7,827 bases of DNA from Sulfurovum sp. (GCA_015663065.1 DQSX01000136.1:1-7827), one strand, 5' to 3'; counted from the first letter of the stretch, positions 1-6,519 are shown. The notes: generated from the sequence alone by a model not told the origin. A program made the numbers and translations.

Positions 1-1451
1 ACTGTATAATTTCCTGCCATTTCTGTTTCTCCACTGTTATTATTTTTACCTTTTCTTACCATGAGCGGGCCTTCACCCTTCAAGAACGCAATACCTTTTT
101 GATCACATGCACCTGCAATGAAAATATTTTCATCTGTAGCCTCAATACCTTCATCTTCAAGTACTTTTGTCCAGTGAGCAATAGATTTGTTTTCATCTTT
201 ATCTGCAATATCCAAAGGATTCTCTGTTGTCGGATCCAACTTAAGCTTTTCTCCTGCCAGTTTGATGATCTCAGGGTCTGCCTCAACCGGTGTTTTACCA
301 AAGTAGCCCAAGACCATACGTCCGTAACCCGGAGCAATCTGCTTCCATGGTCCGAACATCACGTTTGCATAGGCCTGCTGCCAGTAAAATTGAGAGACAG
401 GTGTTACAGATGTACCGTAACCACCACGCTCAACCACCTCTTTCATAGCGGCAATGACTTCGTCAAACTTTTCAAGATCACCTGAGTCTCTCATCATTTG
501 TGTATTGGCTGTCAAAGCACCGCCAGGCATTGGTGAAAAAGGAATAAGCGGTGAAACCTGTGTCGCTTCAGGCGGGATCATGTATTCGGAAAGACACTCT
601 TTGAGTCTCTCTTCATACTTAAGGATCTTATCTAACTTCAAATCACCAAGATTGTAATTTGTTCCTTTAGTTGCATGAAGCATGGTTAAGATATCGGGCT
701 GAGAAGTACCGCCTGAAACCGGTGATGCTGCCATATCGATACCATTTGCTCCTGCTTCAAGTGCCGCAAGGTAAGAAGCTACAGAAACACCTGCTGTCTC
801 GTGTGTATGTAGTCTCAAGTGTACAGAGTCACCAAGCAGTTTTCTTGCCATAGCGATCGTCTCATAGACTTTATGCGGGTTCGCTGTACCTGATGCATCT
901 TTGAAACAAACTGAATCGAAGTCAATACCTGAATCTAAAATATTTCTCAGTGTTTTTTCATAGAAAGCTACATCATGTGCACCTTTACATCCTGGAGGAA
1001 GGTCCATCATAGTCACAACCACTTCATGGTTAAGACCGTGCTTTTTGATCATTTCAGCTGAAAAAGCAAGGTTGTTCACGTCATTGAGTGCGTCAAAGTT
1101 ACGTACGGTTGATGTTCCGTGTTTTTTAAACATTTTTGCGAAGAGATCAATCATTTCACGACTTCCTGTGTCAAGCATCACTGTGTTAATACCACGTGAA
1201 AGTACTTGAAGGTTTGCGTCCGGACCGACGATCTCTCTGAAACCGTCCATCATTTTAAATGCATCTTCCTGAAGATAGAAATAGAGTGACTGGAATCTTG
1301 CTCCACCACCAAATTCAAAGTGAGTTATGCCCGCATTTTTCGCTGCTTCTACTGCAGGGAAAAAATCATCCATAAGCACACGACCGCCAAAGACAGACTG
1401 GAATCCGTCTCTGAAAGTTGTGTCCATTACATCAATATATTTTTTAGCCAT
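1..1451 (-). CDS. oadA: Oxaloacetate decarboxylase alpha subunit / pyruvate carboxylase subunit B, 3' end cut by window
   Basis: Biotin-dependent carboxyltransferase. In the decarboxylase it moves the carboxyl group of oxaloacetate to biotin and releases pyruvate; in a two-subunit pyruvate carboxylase the same fold works in reverse. The first 483 codons are visible, with no stop. The TIM-barrel domain comes first: DTTFRD at residues 10-15 (Asp metal ligand), FDALND at 119-124, KDASG with Lys184 (the lysine that is carbamylated in the family), HTH at 215-217 (metal-binding histidines) and SGGTSQP at 246-252 (Thr249, proton transfer to biotin). The PYC/OADA conserved domain follows, with PGGALTANT and SVTPVSQ. 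The biotinyl domain, with its AMKM-type lysine, would lie beyond the left edge. The ATG start is supported by AAGGT 7 bases upstream. oadG ends 26 bases before it, which favours the Na+-pump decarboxylase over pyruvate carboxylase. The RDAHQS seen in most relatives is RDGFQS here. Confidence 0.9.
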   Translation of the reverse strand, partial: MAKKYIDVMDTTFRDGFQSVFGGRVLMDDFFPAVEAAKNAGITHFEFGGGARFQSLYFYLQEDAFKMMDGFREIVGPDANLQVLSRGINTVMLDTGSREMIDLFAKMFKKHGTSTVRNFDALNDVNNLAFSAEMIKKHGLNHEVVVTMMDLPPGCKGAHDVAFYEKTLRNILDSGIDFDSVCFKDASGTANPHKVYETIAMARKLLGDSVHLRLHTHETAGVSVASYLAALEAGANGIDMAASPVSGGTSQPDILTMLHATKGTNYNLGDLKLDKILKYEERLKECLSEYMIPPEATQVSPLIPFSPMPGGALTANTQMMRDSGDLEKFDEVIAAMKEVVERGGYGTSVTPVSQFYWQQAYANVMFGPWKQIAPGYGRMVLGYFGKTPVEADPEIIKLAGEKLKLDPTTENPLDIADKDENKSIAHWTKVLEDEGIEATDENIFIAGACDQKGIAFLKGEGPLMVRKGKNNNSGETEMAGNYT

Positions 1452-1458
1452 TTAAAGT

Positions 1459-1463
1459 ACCTT
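1459..1463 (-). promoter_or_regulatory. Ribosome binding site of oadA
   Basis: AAGGT on the minus strand, 7 bases before the ATG at 1451. It lies in the 26-base gap after oadG, so oadA has its own ribosome entry inside the operon. Confidence 0.7.
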
Positions 1464-1477
1464 ATTTACGATTGTTT

Positions 1478-1717
1478 TCATGATTTGTTATTACGAAAGT
1501 CTGTGACAGCTGCGATGATAGCAGCAACACGACGAGACTCATCTTCGCTGTCATTTGTAGTTGGAGTTGTTGCCACCGGAGTCTCTTCTTTGAAGAATTT
1601 TCCAATGATCTTTGCTTGAAGCTTCATGACCTCTACAAGTATTGCGAGGAATGCAAAAACGATCAACATACCTAAAACCATGAATTTGAGGCCTTCGCCT
1701 ACTAAACTATATTCCAT
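1478..1717 (-). CDS. oadG: Oxaloacetate decarboxylase gamma subunit (Na+ pump), OadG family
   Basis: A 79-residue membrane protein with the form of the small gamma subunit of Na+-translocating oxaloacetate decarboxylase. One transmembrane helix spans roughly residues 9-33 (GLKFMVLGMLIVFAFLAILV), followed by a charged stretch, a flexible Thr/Pro/acidic linker (about 47-60) and a cytoplasmic tail (SRRVAAIIAAVTDFRNNK) of the kind that ends many decarboxylase gamma subunits. In the known complex, gamma anchors the alpha subunit to the beta-subunit channel and helps assembly. The ATG start has AAGGTG 5 bases upstream. It lies 26 bases before oadA on the same strand, the standard gamma-alpha-beta order. 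The family is poorly conserved in sequence, so the call rests on length, topology, tail and position together. Confidence 0.85.
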   Translation of the reverse strand: MEYSLVGEGLKFMVLGMLIVFAFLAILVEVMKLQAKIIGKFFKEETPVATTPTTNDSEDESRRVAAIIAAVTDFRNNKS

Positions 1718-1741
1718 TTGAACACCTTATCATTTTTACAA

Positions 1742-1747
1742 ATTTTA
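1742..1747 (-). promoter_or_regulatory. Possible -10 element for oadG-oadA
   Basis: TAAAAT on the minus strand would place transcription start near 1735, leaving a short leader that contains the AAGGTG ribosome site of oadG. I see no good -35 box, which is usual in Campylobacterota. The match is weak in AT-rich DNA, and read-through from the helicase gene is an alternative. Confidence 0.3.
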
Positions 1748-1797
1748 AAACAGTTTTGCTTTCTGTTTGATGAAAAGAGCTAATTATCTTCTCTTTT
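1748..1797 (-). terminator. Two weak AT-rich hairpins after the helicase gene
   Basis: Two inverted repeats follow one another at the end of the helicase gene. The first, AAAAGAG (1773-1779) and CTCTTTT (1791-1797) with an 11-base loop, spans the stop codon. On the minus strand its 3' arm ends in a short T run. The second, AAACAG (1748-1753) and CTGTTT (1763-1768) with a 9-base loop, is followed on the minus strand by TTAAAATTT. Both stems are GC-poor, so complete termination is doubtful and partial read-through into oadG is possible. Confidence 0.3.
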
Positions 1798-3166
1798 TTC
1801 TGCGATTGTTATTTCGGGTAGCTTTTTGCTCCCCCACATAATCTTGCATCATATTGTCAACGGTATTCTGGTCAAATCCGATCTGAGAACCGACATTATG
1901 CTCCTCTTTCTCGATGAAACAGGAGATCAGTTTTTCCAAAAGTACTTCTTTGTCCATCTCACCCATGTAAGCTACCAGTCTGCTTGCTTCTTTGTGAATA
2001 TGCATCTCTCTGACCTGATCTGCCAAATACTCCAGACCGGAGTTATCAATGCCCTCTCCGCCCTGAATGGTAGCCAGACGCATCTCTGCACCAACCTCTT
2101 TTTGAATACGCTGTAACTCTCTGAACTCTTCTGTGGTCACCAATGTGATCGCTTGACCACTCTTCCCCGCACGTCCTGTACGACCAATACGGTGCACATA
2201 AGACTGAGGATCAAAAGGGATATGGTAATTGAAAACATGTGTTACATCTTTCACATCCAGACCACGTGCAGCGACATCAGTTGCTACCATGATCTTGGTC
2301 TGTCCACGTTTATAGCCTTTGATGACCACTTCTCTGTCCATCTGCTCCAAGTCACCATGCAGACCCGCTGCATTGAAACCAAGTGCCTGAAGATGTTCCG
2401 TCAATCTGTCCACTTCGCGTTTCATACGACAGAAGATAATACACTTGTTGGTATTTTCAGTTTCCAGAAGTTTAACAATGGCTTCATCTCTTTGCGACTC
2501 GTTAATAACATAATAACGCTGTTCAATAATATTGTTCGTGGTCTCTTCATCCCCAATAACTGAAATAAATTCAGGCTCATACAAAATGTCAGAAGCAAGC
2601 TCTTTAATAGGTTCGGGCATCGTTGCCGAGAACAACAAAGTCTGTCTGTTTTGAGGAATGTATTCAAAGATCTCTTTGATCTCTTCAAGGAATCCCATAT
2701 CGAGCATTTCATCTGCTTCATCCAAAACCACGATCTCCGGGTTCAGGACATCGATCTTCCCTTTTTTGTAAAGATCCTTCAATCGTCCGGGAGTTGCCAC
2801 AACGATCTGCACCCCTTTGTGTATGAGTGCTATCTGACGACCATACCCTACACCACCATAAACCGTGAGTGTTCTGATACCCGCAAAACGTCCCAGGTGG
2901 TAGAGTTCGTCTGCCACCTGTGTTGCCAACTCTCTTGTCGGTGTGATGACCAAAGCGCGTTCTATCTCACCTTTGGCAAGTTTATCCATCATCGGCAAAC
3001 CGAATGCTGCTGTTTTTCCTGTTCCCGTATGTGCCTGACCTACCATATCAGAACCATTGGCAATAATAGGAATAGCCATCTCCTGAATAGGACTTGGCTC
3101 TCTAAAGCCTGCTATCTTCACCCCTTTTGCAATATCGCGGTGAAAATTAAATTCACTAAATTTCAT
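1784..3166 (-). CDS. deaD: ATP-dependent DEAD-box RNA helicase (DeaD/RhlE/RhpA type)
   Basis: A 460-residue RNA helicase with the full motif set in order: F/Q motif GFREPSPIQ (20-28), motif I AHTGTGKT (45-52), PTREL (76-80), TPGR (125-128), DEAD (149-152), SAT (180-182), IIFCR (243-247), ATDVAARGLD (295-304) and HRIGRTGR (325-332). The two RecA-like domains end near residue 355. A helical region (about 375-425) resembling the CsdA dimerisation segment follows, then a basic tail RNNNRRKKRR (451-460). The full RRM-like RNA-binding domain of E. coli CsdA/DbpA is absent. Proteins of this group unwind rRNA and mRNA structure, often in cold adaptation and RNase-containing degradosomes. I chose the ATG at 3166, preceded by GAAGG at 7 bases, over a TTG nine codons upstream that has no ribosome site. 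The symbol is approximate; rhlE or rhpA would also be defensible. Confidence 0.93.
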   Translation of the reverse strand: MKFSEFNFHRDIAKGVKIAGFREPSPIQEMAIPIIANGSDMVGQAHTGTGKTAAFGLPMMDKLAKGEIERALVITPTRELATQVADELYHLGRFAGIRTLTVYGGVGYGRQIALIHKGVQIVVATPGRLKDLYKKGKIDVLNPEIVVLDEADEMLDMGFLEEIKEIFEYIPQNRQTLLFSATMPEPIKELASDILYEPEFISVIGDEETTNNIIEQRYYVINESQRDEAIVKLLETENTNKCIIFCRMKREVDRLTEHLQALGFNAAGLHGDLEQMDREVVIKGYKRGQTKIMVATDVAARGLDVKDVTHVFNYHIPFDPQSYVHRIGRTGRAGKSGQAITLVTTEEFRELQRIQKEVGAEMRLATIQGGEGIDNSGLEYLADQVREMHIHKEASRLVAYMGEMDKEVLLEKLISCFIEKEEHNVGSQIGFDQNTVDNMMQDYVGEQKATRNNNRRKKRR

Positions 3167-3173
3167 TATAGTA

Positions 3174-3178
3174 CCTTC
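3174..3178 (-). promoter_or_regulatory. Ribosome binding site that fixes the helicase start
   Basis: GAAGG on the minus strand, 7 bases before the ATG at 3166. It lies inside the reading frame of the nine-codon extension that begins at the TTG at 3193, which argues that the extension is not translated as part of the protein. Confidence 0.75.
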
Positions 3179-3207
3179 ATAATATATGTCCAAAAATATT
3201 TTTGAAC

Positions 3208-3229
3208 TTAAGAGAATCTCTTAAAGAGA
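3208..3229 (-). repeat. Two interlocking palindromes in the helicase leader
   Basis: TTAAGAGA (3208-3215), one central A, then TCTCTTAA (3217-3224) form a perfect 17-base dyad. The right arm is shared with a second dyad, TCTCTT (3217-3222), A, AAGAGA (3224-3229). As RNA from the minus strand, the shared middle segment could pair with either flank: a 7-bp stem with a 3-base loop on the helicase side, or a 5-bp stem on the upstream side. It sits 42-63 bases before the helicase ATG. It could be an operator, a leader structure or part of a terminator for uppP; no T run follows directly. Confidence 0.5.
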
Positions 3230-3243
3230 CTCTATAAATTCAA

Positions 3244-3267
3244 TGACCGTATATCAGGGTGAGGTCA
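3244..3267 (-). terminator. Possible weak terminator hairpin after uppP
   Basis: TGACC (3263-3267 on the complement) pairs with GGTCA (3244-3248) across a 14-base loop, followed on the minus strand by TTGAATTT. It lies just after the uppP stop, where the operon should end. The stem is short, the loop is long and the T run is broken, so this is only a candidate. It overlaps the possible helicase promoter. Confidence 0.2.
3248..3256 (-). promoter_or_regulatory. Possible extended -10 promoter of the helicase gene
   Basis: The minus strand reads TGATATACG, an extended -10 (TGn) followed by TATACG. Transcription would start near 3241 and give a leader of about 75 bases that carries the interlocking palindromes and GAAGG. 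No clear -35 is seen. A closer TATATT near 3181-3186 would start transcription on top of the ribosome site and is less likely. Confidence 0.3.
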
Positions 3268-3280
3268 CATCGATCTATGG

Positions 3281-4045
3281 CTATATGATCATCAATAAAA
3301 TGATCCCAAAAATAATACGGTAAATACCAAATGCCACAAAGGTAAAACGTTCAATAAAGACCATAAAAAGTTTGATCGTGGCATAAGCTACAACAAACGC
3401 TACAACAAAGCCAATAACAAACGCCAGCCAGTTTGCATCTGCAAAATCCTTATAGTGTTTGAGCATGTCATATCCGGTCACTGCTCCCATAACAGGAATA
3501 GCAAGCAAAAATGAAAATTCTGTAGAGGTTTTTCTGTCAAGACCTGCCAGAAGACCACCGATGATCGTTGCCCCTGCTCTGCTTGTTCCGGGAACCAGTG
3601 AAAAGATCTGTGCAAAACCGATCCACCAGGCTTGTGTATAGTTTACCGCTTCCACATCTTTGACATGATGCTCTTTGGGTGTATAAAAATATTCTACTAC
3701 GAGGAAGATGACACCTCCGATGATGAACATCCATGCAACCGTCTCTACGTTAAACAATGTTTTGATCACATCTTTAAAAATAAAACCTACGATTGCAAGA
3801 GGGAGGAATGCTACAAAAAGCTTCACCCAAAGATCCATTTTTTTAAAAGTGATCTTTTCACGATAAATAAGCATCACAGCCAAAATAGCTGCAAACTGTA
3901 TGATGACCTCAAACGCTTTGACAAGCTCTGTCTCTTCTACACCTAGAAATTGACTCGCAACGATCATATGCCCTGTTGAAGAGATGGGCAAAAACTCTGT
4001 AAAACCTTCGATAATACCAATGATTATCGCTTGAATAATATCCAA
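3281..4045 (-). CDS. uppP: Undecaprenyl-diphosphatase (bacitracin resistance family)
   Basis: Integral membrane enzyme that removes one phosphate from undecaprenyl pyrophosphate, recycling the lipid carrier for peptidoglycan and surface polysaccharides. At 254 residues it is close to the usual BacA/UppP length. Family motifs are present: the glutamate-rich E13xxxE17 within IEGFTEFLPISSTGH (12-26, including Ser23 and His26) and LVPGTSRAGATIIGG (150-164) with the catalytic Arg156. Multiple hydrophobic helices fill the rest, including the re-entrant first segment. The start is a TTG at 4045: AAGGA lies 6 bases upstream, and the next in-frame ATG would remove the catalytic N-terminus. The TAA of the preceding ABC gene is embedded in that AAGGA site, so translation of the two is probably coupled. 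Overproduction of this family confers bacitracin tolerance. Confidence 0.95.
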   Translation of the reverse strand: MDIIQAIIIGIIEGFTEFLPISSTGHMIVASQFLGVEETELVKAFEVIIQFAAILAVMLIYREKITFKKMDLWVKLFVAFLPLAIVGFIFKDVIKTLFNVETVAWMFIIGGVIFLVVEYFYTPKEHHVKDVEAVNYTQAWWIGFAQIFSLVPGTSRAGATIIGGLLAGLDRKTSTEFSFLLAIPVMGAVTGYDMLKHYKDFADANWLAFVIGFVVAFVVAYATIKLFMVFIERFTFVAFGIYRIIFGIILLMII

Positions 4046-4051
4046 ATTGAT

Positions 4052-4056
4052 TCCTT
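4052..4056 (-). promoter_or_regulatory. Ribosome binding site of uppP overlapping the ABC gene stop
   Basis: AAGGA on the minus strand, 6 bases before the TTG start at 4045. Its first two A bases are the last two of the TAA stop (4055-4057) of the upstream gene. Ribosomes finishing the ABC gene are thus placed directly on the uppP initiation site, which may compensate for the weak TTG codon. Confidence 0.7.
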
Positions 4057-5812
4057 AAATCATAGAACTGAAATAGCTCTCATCTTTGGTCAACAGCTCT
4101 TGTGGTGTACCGCTGTCAACGACTTTCCCGTCTTCAAGTACATAAATGAATGCTGCACTTTTGATCGTACTTAACCTGTGTGCAATGGTAACTACTGTTT
4201 TATCTTTCAAAAAACTGTGCAGTGCTTCAAACAGTTTTGCTTCAGTATGTACATCCAATGCAGAAGTAGACTCATCAAAGATGACCACTTTAGGATCGGA
4301 TAAAACCATTCTGGCGATCGCAACACGCTGTCGCTGTCCCCCACTTAATTTGATACCATCTTTCCCCACAAGGGTATCAAGACCATTATCCAGACGCTTT
4401 ACAACTTCATCGAGTTGTGCGATATGCAGTGCTTTTTGCACCAGATCATCACTATACTCATTACCAAGCGTCAGGTTAAACAACATTGTATCATTAAAGA
4501 GTTTAGGATGTTGCAATATAAGATGAATATTTTCTCTTATTGTTGAAAGTTTCAAATCTTTGTTTGAGACATCGGCATAAAGTATCTCCCCTTCATCCAA
4601 AGGGTAAAACCCTACAAGTATGTTGGCAAGGGTTGTCTTCCCACTGCCGCTGGCACCTACAATAGCTACTTTTGCACCTTGCTGGATATGCATATTAATA
4701 TTTTCTAATATAGGTTTGTCTTTCATATACTCAAACGAAAGTTCTTTGATCTCTAACCCAATACTGTGTTTTCCTTCAAAAGGGTCAGAGACTTCAGTCA
4801 ATTGAGGCTCCTGCTCCATTTCAAAAACAGTATTGATCCTTTTACAGGCAGCTTTTGCTGTTGCCAGAACATATTGAAAGTTAATGATATCCTGCGTAGG
4901 AGATACCATGACCCAAAGGTAAGAGAAGATCGCAAGCATCAAACCTACTGAGAGGTCTGAGTAGGCAACAGCCAGGATGCTTACAGCCCTGAAGATCTCA
5001 TAACCCGAAAGGAATACGAGGTAAGAGAACTTGATCGCTGCATCATTTTTATAACCGTAATTGATGGAGTGTTCTTTGAGCTCTTCAGCTTTGATCTCAG
5101 ACTGCTTAAAAAAATACTCCTCTTTATTGGCCGCACGTATCTGGTGGAAAAGCTCCAGCGTTTCCGTCAAAGCAGACTGAAAGAGTTCAATGGCTCTGTT
5201 CTCCTCTTTTTTGAGCCTGCCTATGTTTCTGGACAACTTTACCGTAAAAAGTACCACGACCGGGTTTGTCACCAATATAAACAATGCCAGTTGCCAATGG
5301 ATCCAGAGCAAGACCACTGCAGAGAAAAGAAGTATAAGTACGGCTACGATGAGTTTGGAAATTGTCGTAGAGACAAAACCGTCTATGGTCTCGACATCAG
5401 TCACCAGCTTGGAAGTCACCGCCCCTACCCGCATCATCTCATACTCTTTGAGGGACACATGTTTCAAATGACGCAATAATGAGACCCTCATCTTATAAGT
5501 GATATTTTTTGATATGGAAACAAATATCTTTGTCTGAAGTATCGAGAATAAGGTACTTAACAGACGTAAGACGAGAATAACTGCTAAAATAAAAAGTACA
5601 TAACCTTTTGTATCTGAAGTAAAGATATGTTCGGAGATAAAGGCTATGAAATGATGGTCTTTCCCTAAAAGTAATTCATCTACTATAATTGGGATAAAAA
5701 GAGGAATGAGCACAATAAGCAAGGTGGCGATAATGGCAACAACATTACCTAAGACAAGTGCTTTTCTATACTCTAAAAGCTGTTGGACAATACCTTTTAT
5801 ACTGCAATGCAT
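4055..5812 (-). CDS. ABC exporter half-transporter, fused membrane and ATPase domains (MsbA-like architecture)
   Basis: A 585-residue half-transporter expected to work as a homodimer in the inner membrane. The N-terminal membrane domain (to about residue 310) shows about six hydrophobic segments, near 18-46, 71-95, 153-172, 173-195, 262-285 and 287-305. The ATPase domain carries Walker A GASGSGKTT (386-394), Q-loop Gln434, signature LSGGQ (489-493), Walker B VVIFDES with catalytic Glu514, and switch His545 in TIAHRLST. All catalytic residues are intact. I start it at the ATG at 5812, which shares its A with the serB stop (TAATG); an in-frame TTG 15 codons upstream would create a Cys-rich charged extension lying inside serB. 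The substrate cannot be read from the sequence. Position between serB and uppP hints at a lipid or envelope substrate, but peptide or drug export is equally possible. Confidence 0.9.
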   Translation of the reverse strand: MHCSIKGIVQQLLEYRKALVLGNVVAIIATLLIVLIPLFIPIIVDELLLGKDHHFIAFISEHIFTSDTKGYVLFILAVILVLRLLSTLFSILQTKIFVSISKNITYKMRVSLLRHLKHVSLKEYEMMRVGAVTSKLVTDVETIDGFVSTTISKLIVAVLILLFSAVVLLWIHWQLALFILVTNPVVVLFTVKLSRNIGRLKKEENRAIELFQSALTETLELFHQIRAANKEEYFFKQSEIKAEELKEHSINYGYKNDAAIKFSYLVFLSGYEIFRAVSILAVAYSDLSVGLMLAIFSYLWVMVSPTQDIINFQYVLATAKAACKRINTVFEMEQEPQLTEVSDPFEGKHSIGLEIKELSFEYMKDKPILENINMHIQQGAKVAIVGASGSGKTTLANILVGFYPLDEGEILYADVSNKDLKLSTIRENIHLILQHPKLFNDTMLFNLTLGNEYSDDLVQKALHIAQLDEVVKRLDNGLDTLVGKDGIKLSGGQRQRVAIARMVLSDPKVVIFDESTSALDVHTEAKLFEALHSFLKDKTVVTIAHRLSTIKSAAFIYVLEDGKVVDSGTPQELLTKDESYFSSMI

Positions 5813-6438
5813 TATACGATTTTTAAGATCTCTCTTAAATCTTTCACATCCACACAATGTGTTGCCGCCTCTTTAAGTATGGGCTTGGCACAAAATGCCA
5901 CTCTGCTGTCTGCATGGGCGAACATAGAAAGGTCATTGGCACCGTCACCCACTACCAGTGTATCTGCACGATCTACCCCAAGCAAAGCTTGTAAACGGAT
6001 GATCATATCACCTTTGGCATTGGAGTACATCATCTCTCCCCCGACTGCACCGGTCAGGATACCTTCTTCATCTGCATGCAGGAAGTTTGAAAAGTCTGCA
6101 TCAATACCCAGTTTTTTACAGGCAGGTTCTGTCGCAGAGCGGAAACCTCCGGAAAAACAGACCACAGTGTAGCCTTTGGCTTTGAGTCCGGCTACTACTT
6201 CTGATGCACCCGGCATCATTGGCAGATCTGCACAGATCTCATCTACTTTAGCTTGAGGTAAACCTTTTAACAGTGCTACTCTCTCTATAAGCGAAGCATA
6301 AAAATCCAACTCTCCTGCCATAGCACGCTCTGTGATGGAAACAATCTGATCTTTAAAGCCAAGAACCTCTGCAAAAAAATCTATTGTTTCCCCATCCATC
6401 AGTGTTGAGTCAAAGTCAAAGACAGCCAATTTTTTCAT
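5812..6438 (-). CDS. serB: Phosphoserine phosphatase, HAD superfamily
   Basis: Cytoplasmic enzyme for the last step of serine synthesis, phosphoserine to serine plus phosphate. At 208 residues it is a catalytic domain with no N-terminal ACT-type extension. HAD motifs: I, DFDST (8-12), with nucleophile Asp8 and acid Asp10; substrate-binding Glu17 in DGETID; II, CFSGGF, with Ser96; III, Lys142 in NAKGD; IV, GDGANDLSM (164-172), with Asp165 and Asp169. The DGETID cap residues and the GANDL ending are typical of SerB rather than of general sugar phosphatases. The ATG at 6438 has AGAGGT 8 bases upstream; a start 19 codons earlier would add a hydrophobic stretch and run through the promoter. First gene of the serB-ABC-uppP unit; its stop shares one base with the ABC start. 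Confidence 0.93.
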   Translation of the reverse strand: MKKLAVFDFDSTLMDGETIDFFAEVLGFKDQIVSITERAMAGELDFYASLIERVALLKGLPQAKVDEICADLPMMPGASEVVAGLKAKGYTVVCFSGGFRSATEPACKKLGIDADFSNFLHADEEGILTGAVGGEMMYSNAKGDMIIRLQALLGVDRADTLVVGDGANDLSMFAHADSRVAFCAKPILKEAATHCVDVKDLREILKIV

Positions 6439-6445
6439 CACATAT

Positions 6446-6451
6446 ACCTCT
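6446..6451 (-). promoter_or_regulatory. Ribosome binding site of serB
   Basis: AGAGGT-type site on the minus strand about 8 bases before the ATG at 6438. It supports that start over the longer frame that begins at 6495. Confidence 0.6.
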
Positions 6452-6465
6452 ATGCATAATTTTGA

Positions 6466-6471
6466 TAGAAT
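6466..6471 (+). promoter_or_regulatory. Possible -10 element for metF, overlapping the serB -10
   Basis: TAGAAT, preceded by TTTTGA, resembles Campylobacterota -10 regions. Transcription would start near 6478, 42 bases before the metF ATG. It shares two bases with the opposite-strand TATAAT of serB, so the two promoters are back to back on the same DNA. A TATAAA at 6497-6502 is an alternative but leaves a very short leader. Confidence 0.4.
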
Positions 6472-6475
6472 TATA
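6470..6475 (-). promoter_or_regulatory. -10 element for the serB-ABC-uppP operon
   Basis: A perfect TATAAT on the minus strand would start transcription near 6463 and give a leader of about 25 bases carrying the serB ribosome site. Upstream on the same strand is a T-rich stretch with TTT/TTTAT spacing, as in Campylobacterota housekeeping promoters, instead of a clear -35 box. Confidence 0.6.
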
Positions 6476-6506
6476 ACTAATAAATCCAAATACAACTATA
6501 AAAAGA

Positions 6507-6512
6507 AAAGAG
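6507..6512 (+). promoter_or_regulatory. Weak ribosome binding site of metF
   Basis: AAAGAG, 7 bases before the ATG at 6520. It is a poorer match to the anti-Shine-Dalgarno than the sites of the other genes here, but no better start is available. Confidence 0.45.
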
Positions 6513-6519
6513 TGCATTC

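Noticed and set aside
99..485. 128-codon plus-strand open frame opposite oadA
   Set aside because: It lies opposite conserved OADA-domain coding sequence, has low-complexity Cys/Phe-rich content and no ribosome site.
3167..3193. Nine-codon N-terminal extension of the helicase from a TTG
   Set aside because: The GAAGG ribosome site for the internal ATG lies within it, and the extension has no site of its own.
2651..3205. 184-codon plus-strand open frame opposite the helicase
   Set aside because: It is Cys/His-rich with no domain, has no ribosome site, and lies fully opposite a helicase with every motif intact. It is an antisense shadow.
3259..3268. GTGAGGTCAC as a CRP/FNR-type operator
   Set aside because: Only 4-base arms with a 2-base centre, too short for the 6-base spaced CRP/FNR dyad; it is better explained as half of the weak hairpin or as chance.
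5813..5857. 15-codon N-terminal extension of the ABC protein from a TTG
   Set aside because: The extension lies inside serB and has no ribosome site. The ATG in the TAATG overlap is the usual form for coupled genes.
6439..6495. 19-codon N-terminal extension of SerB that looks like a signal or membrane segment
   Set aside because: It is translated from promoter DNA containing TATAAT. The ATG at 6438 has its own ribosome site and gives the normal SerB N-terminus.
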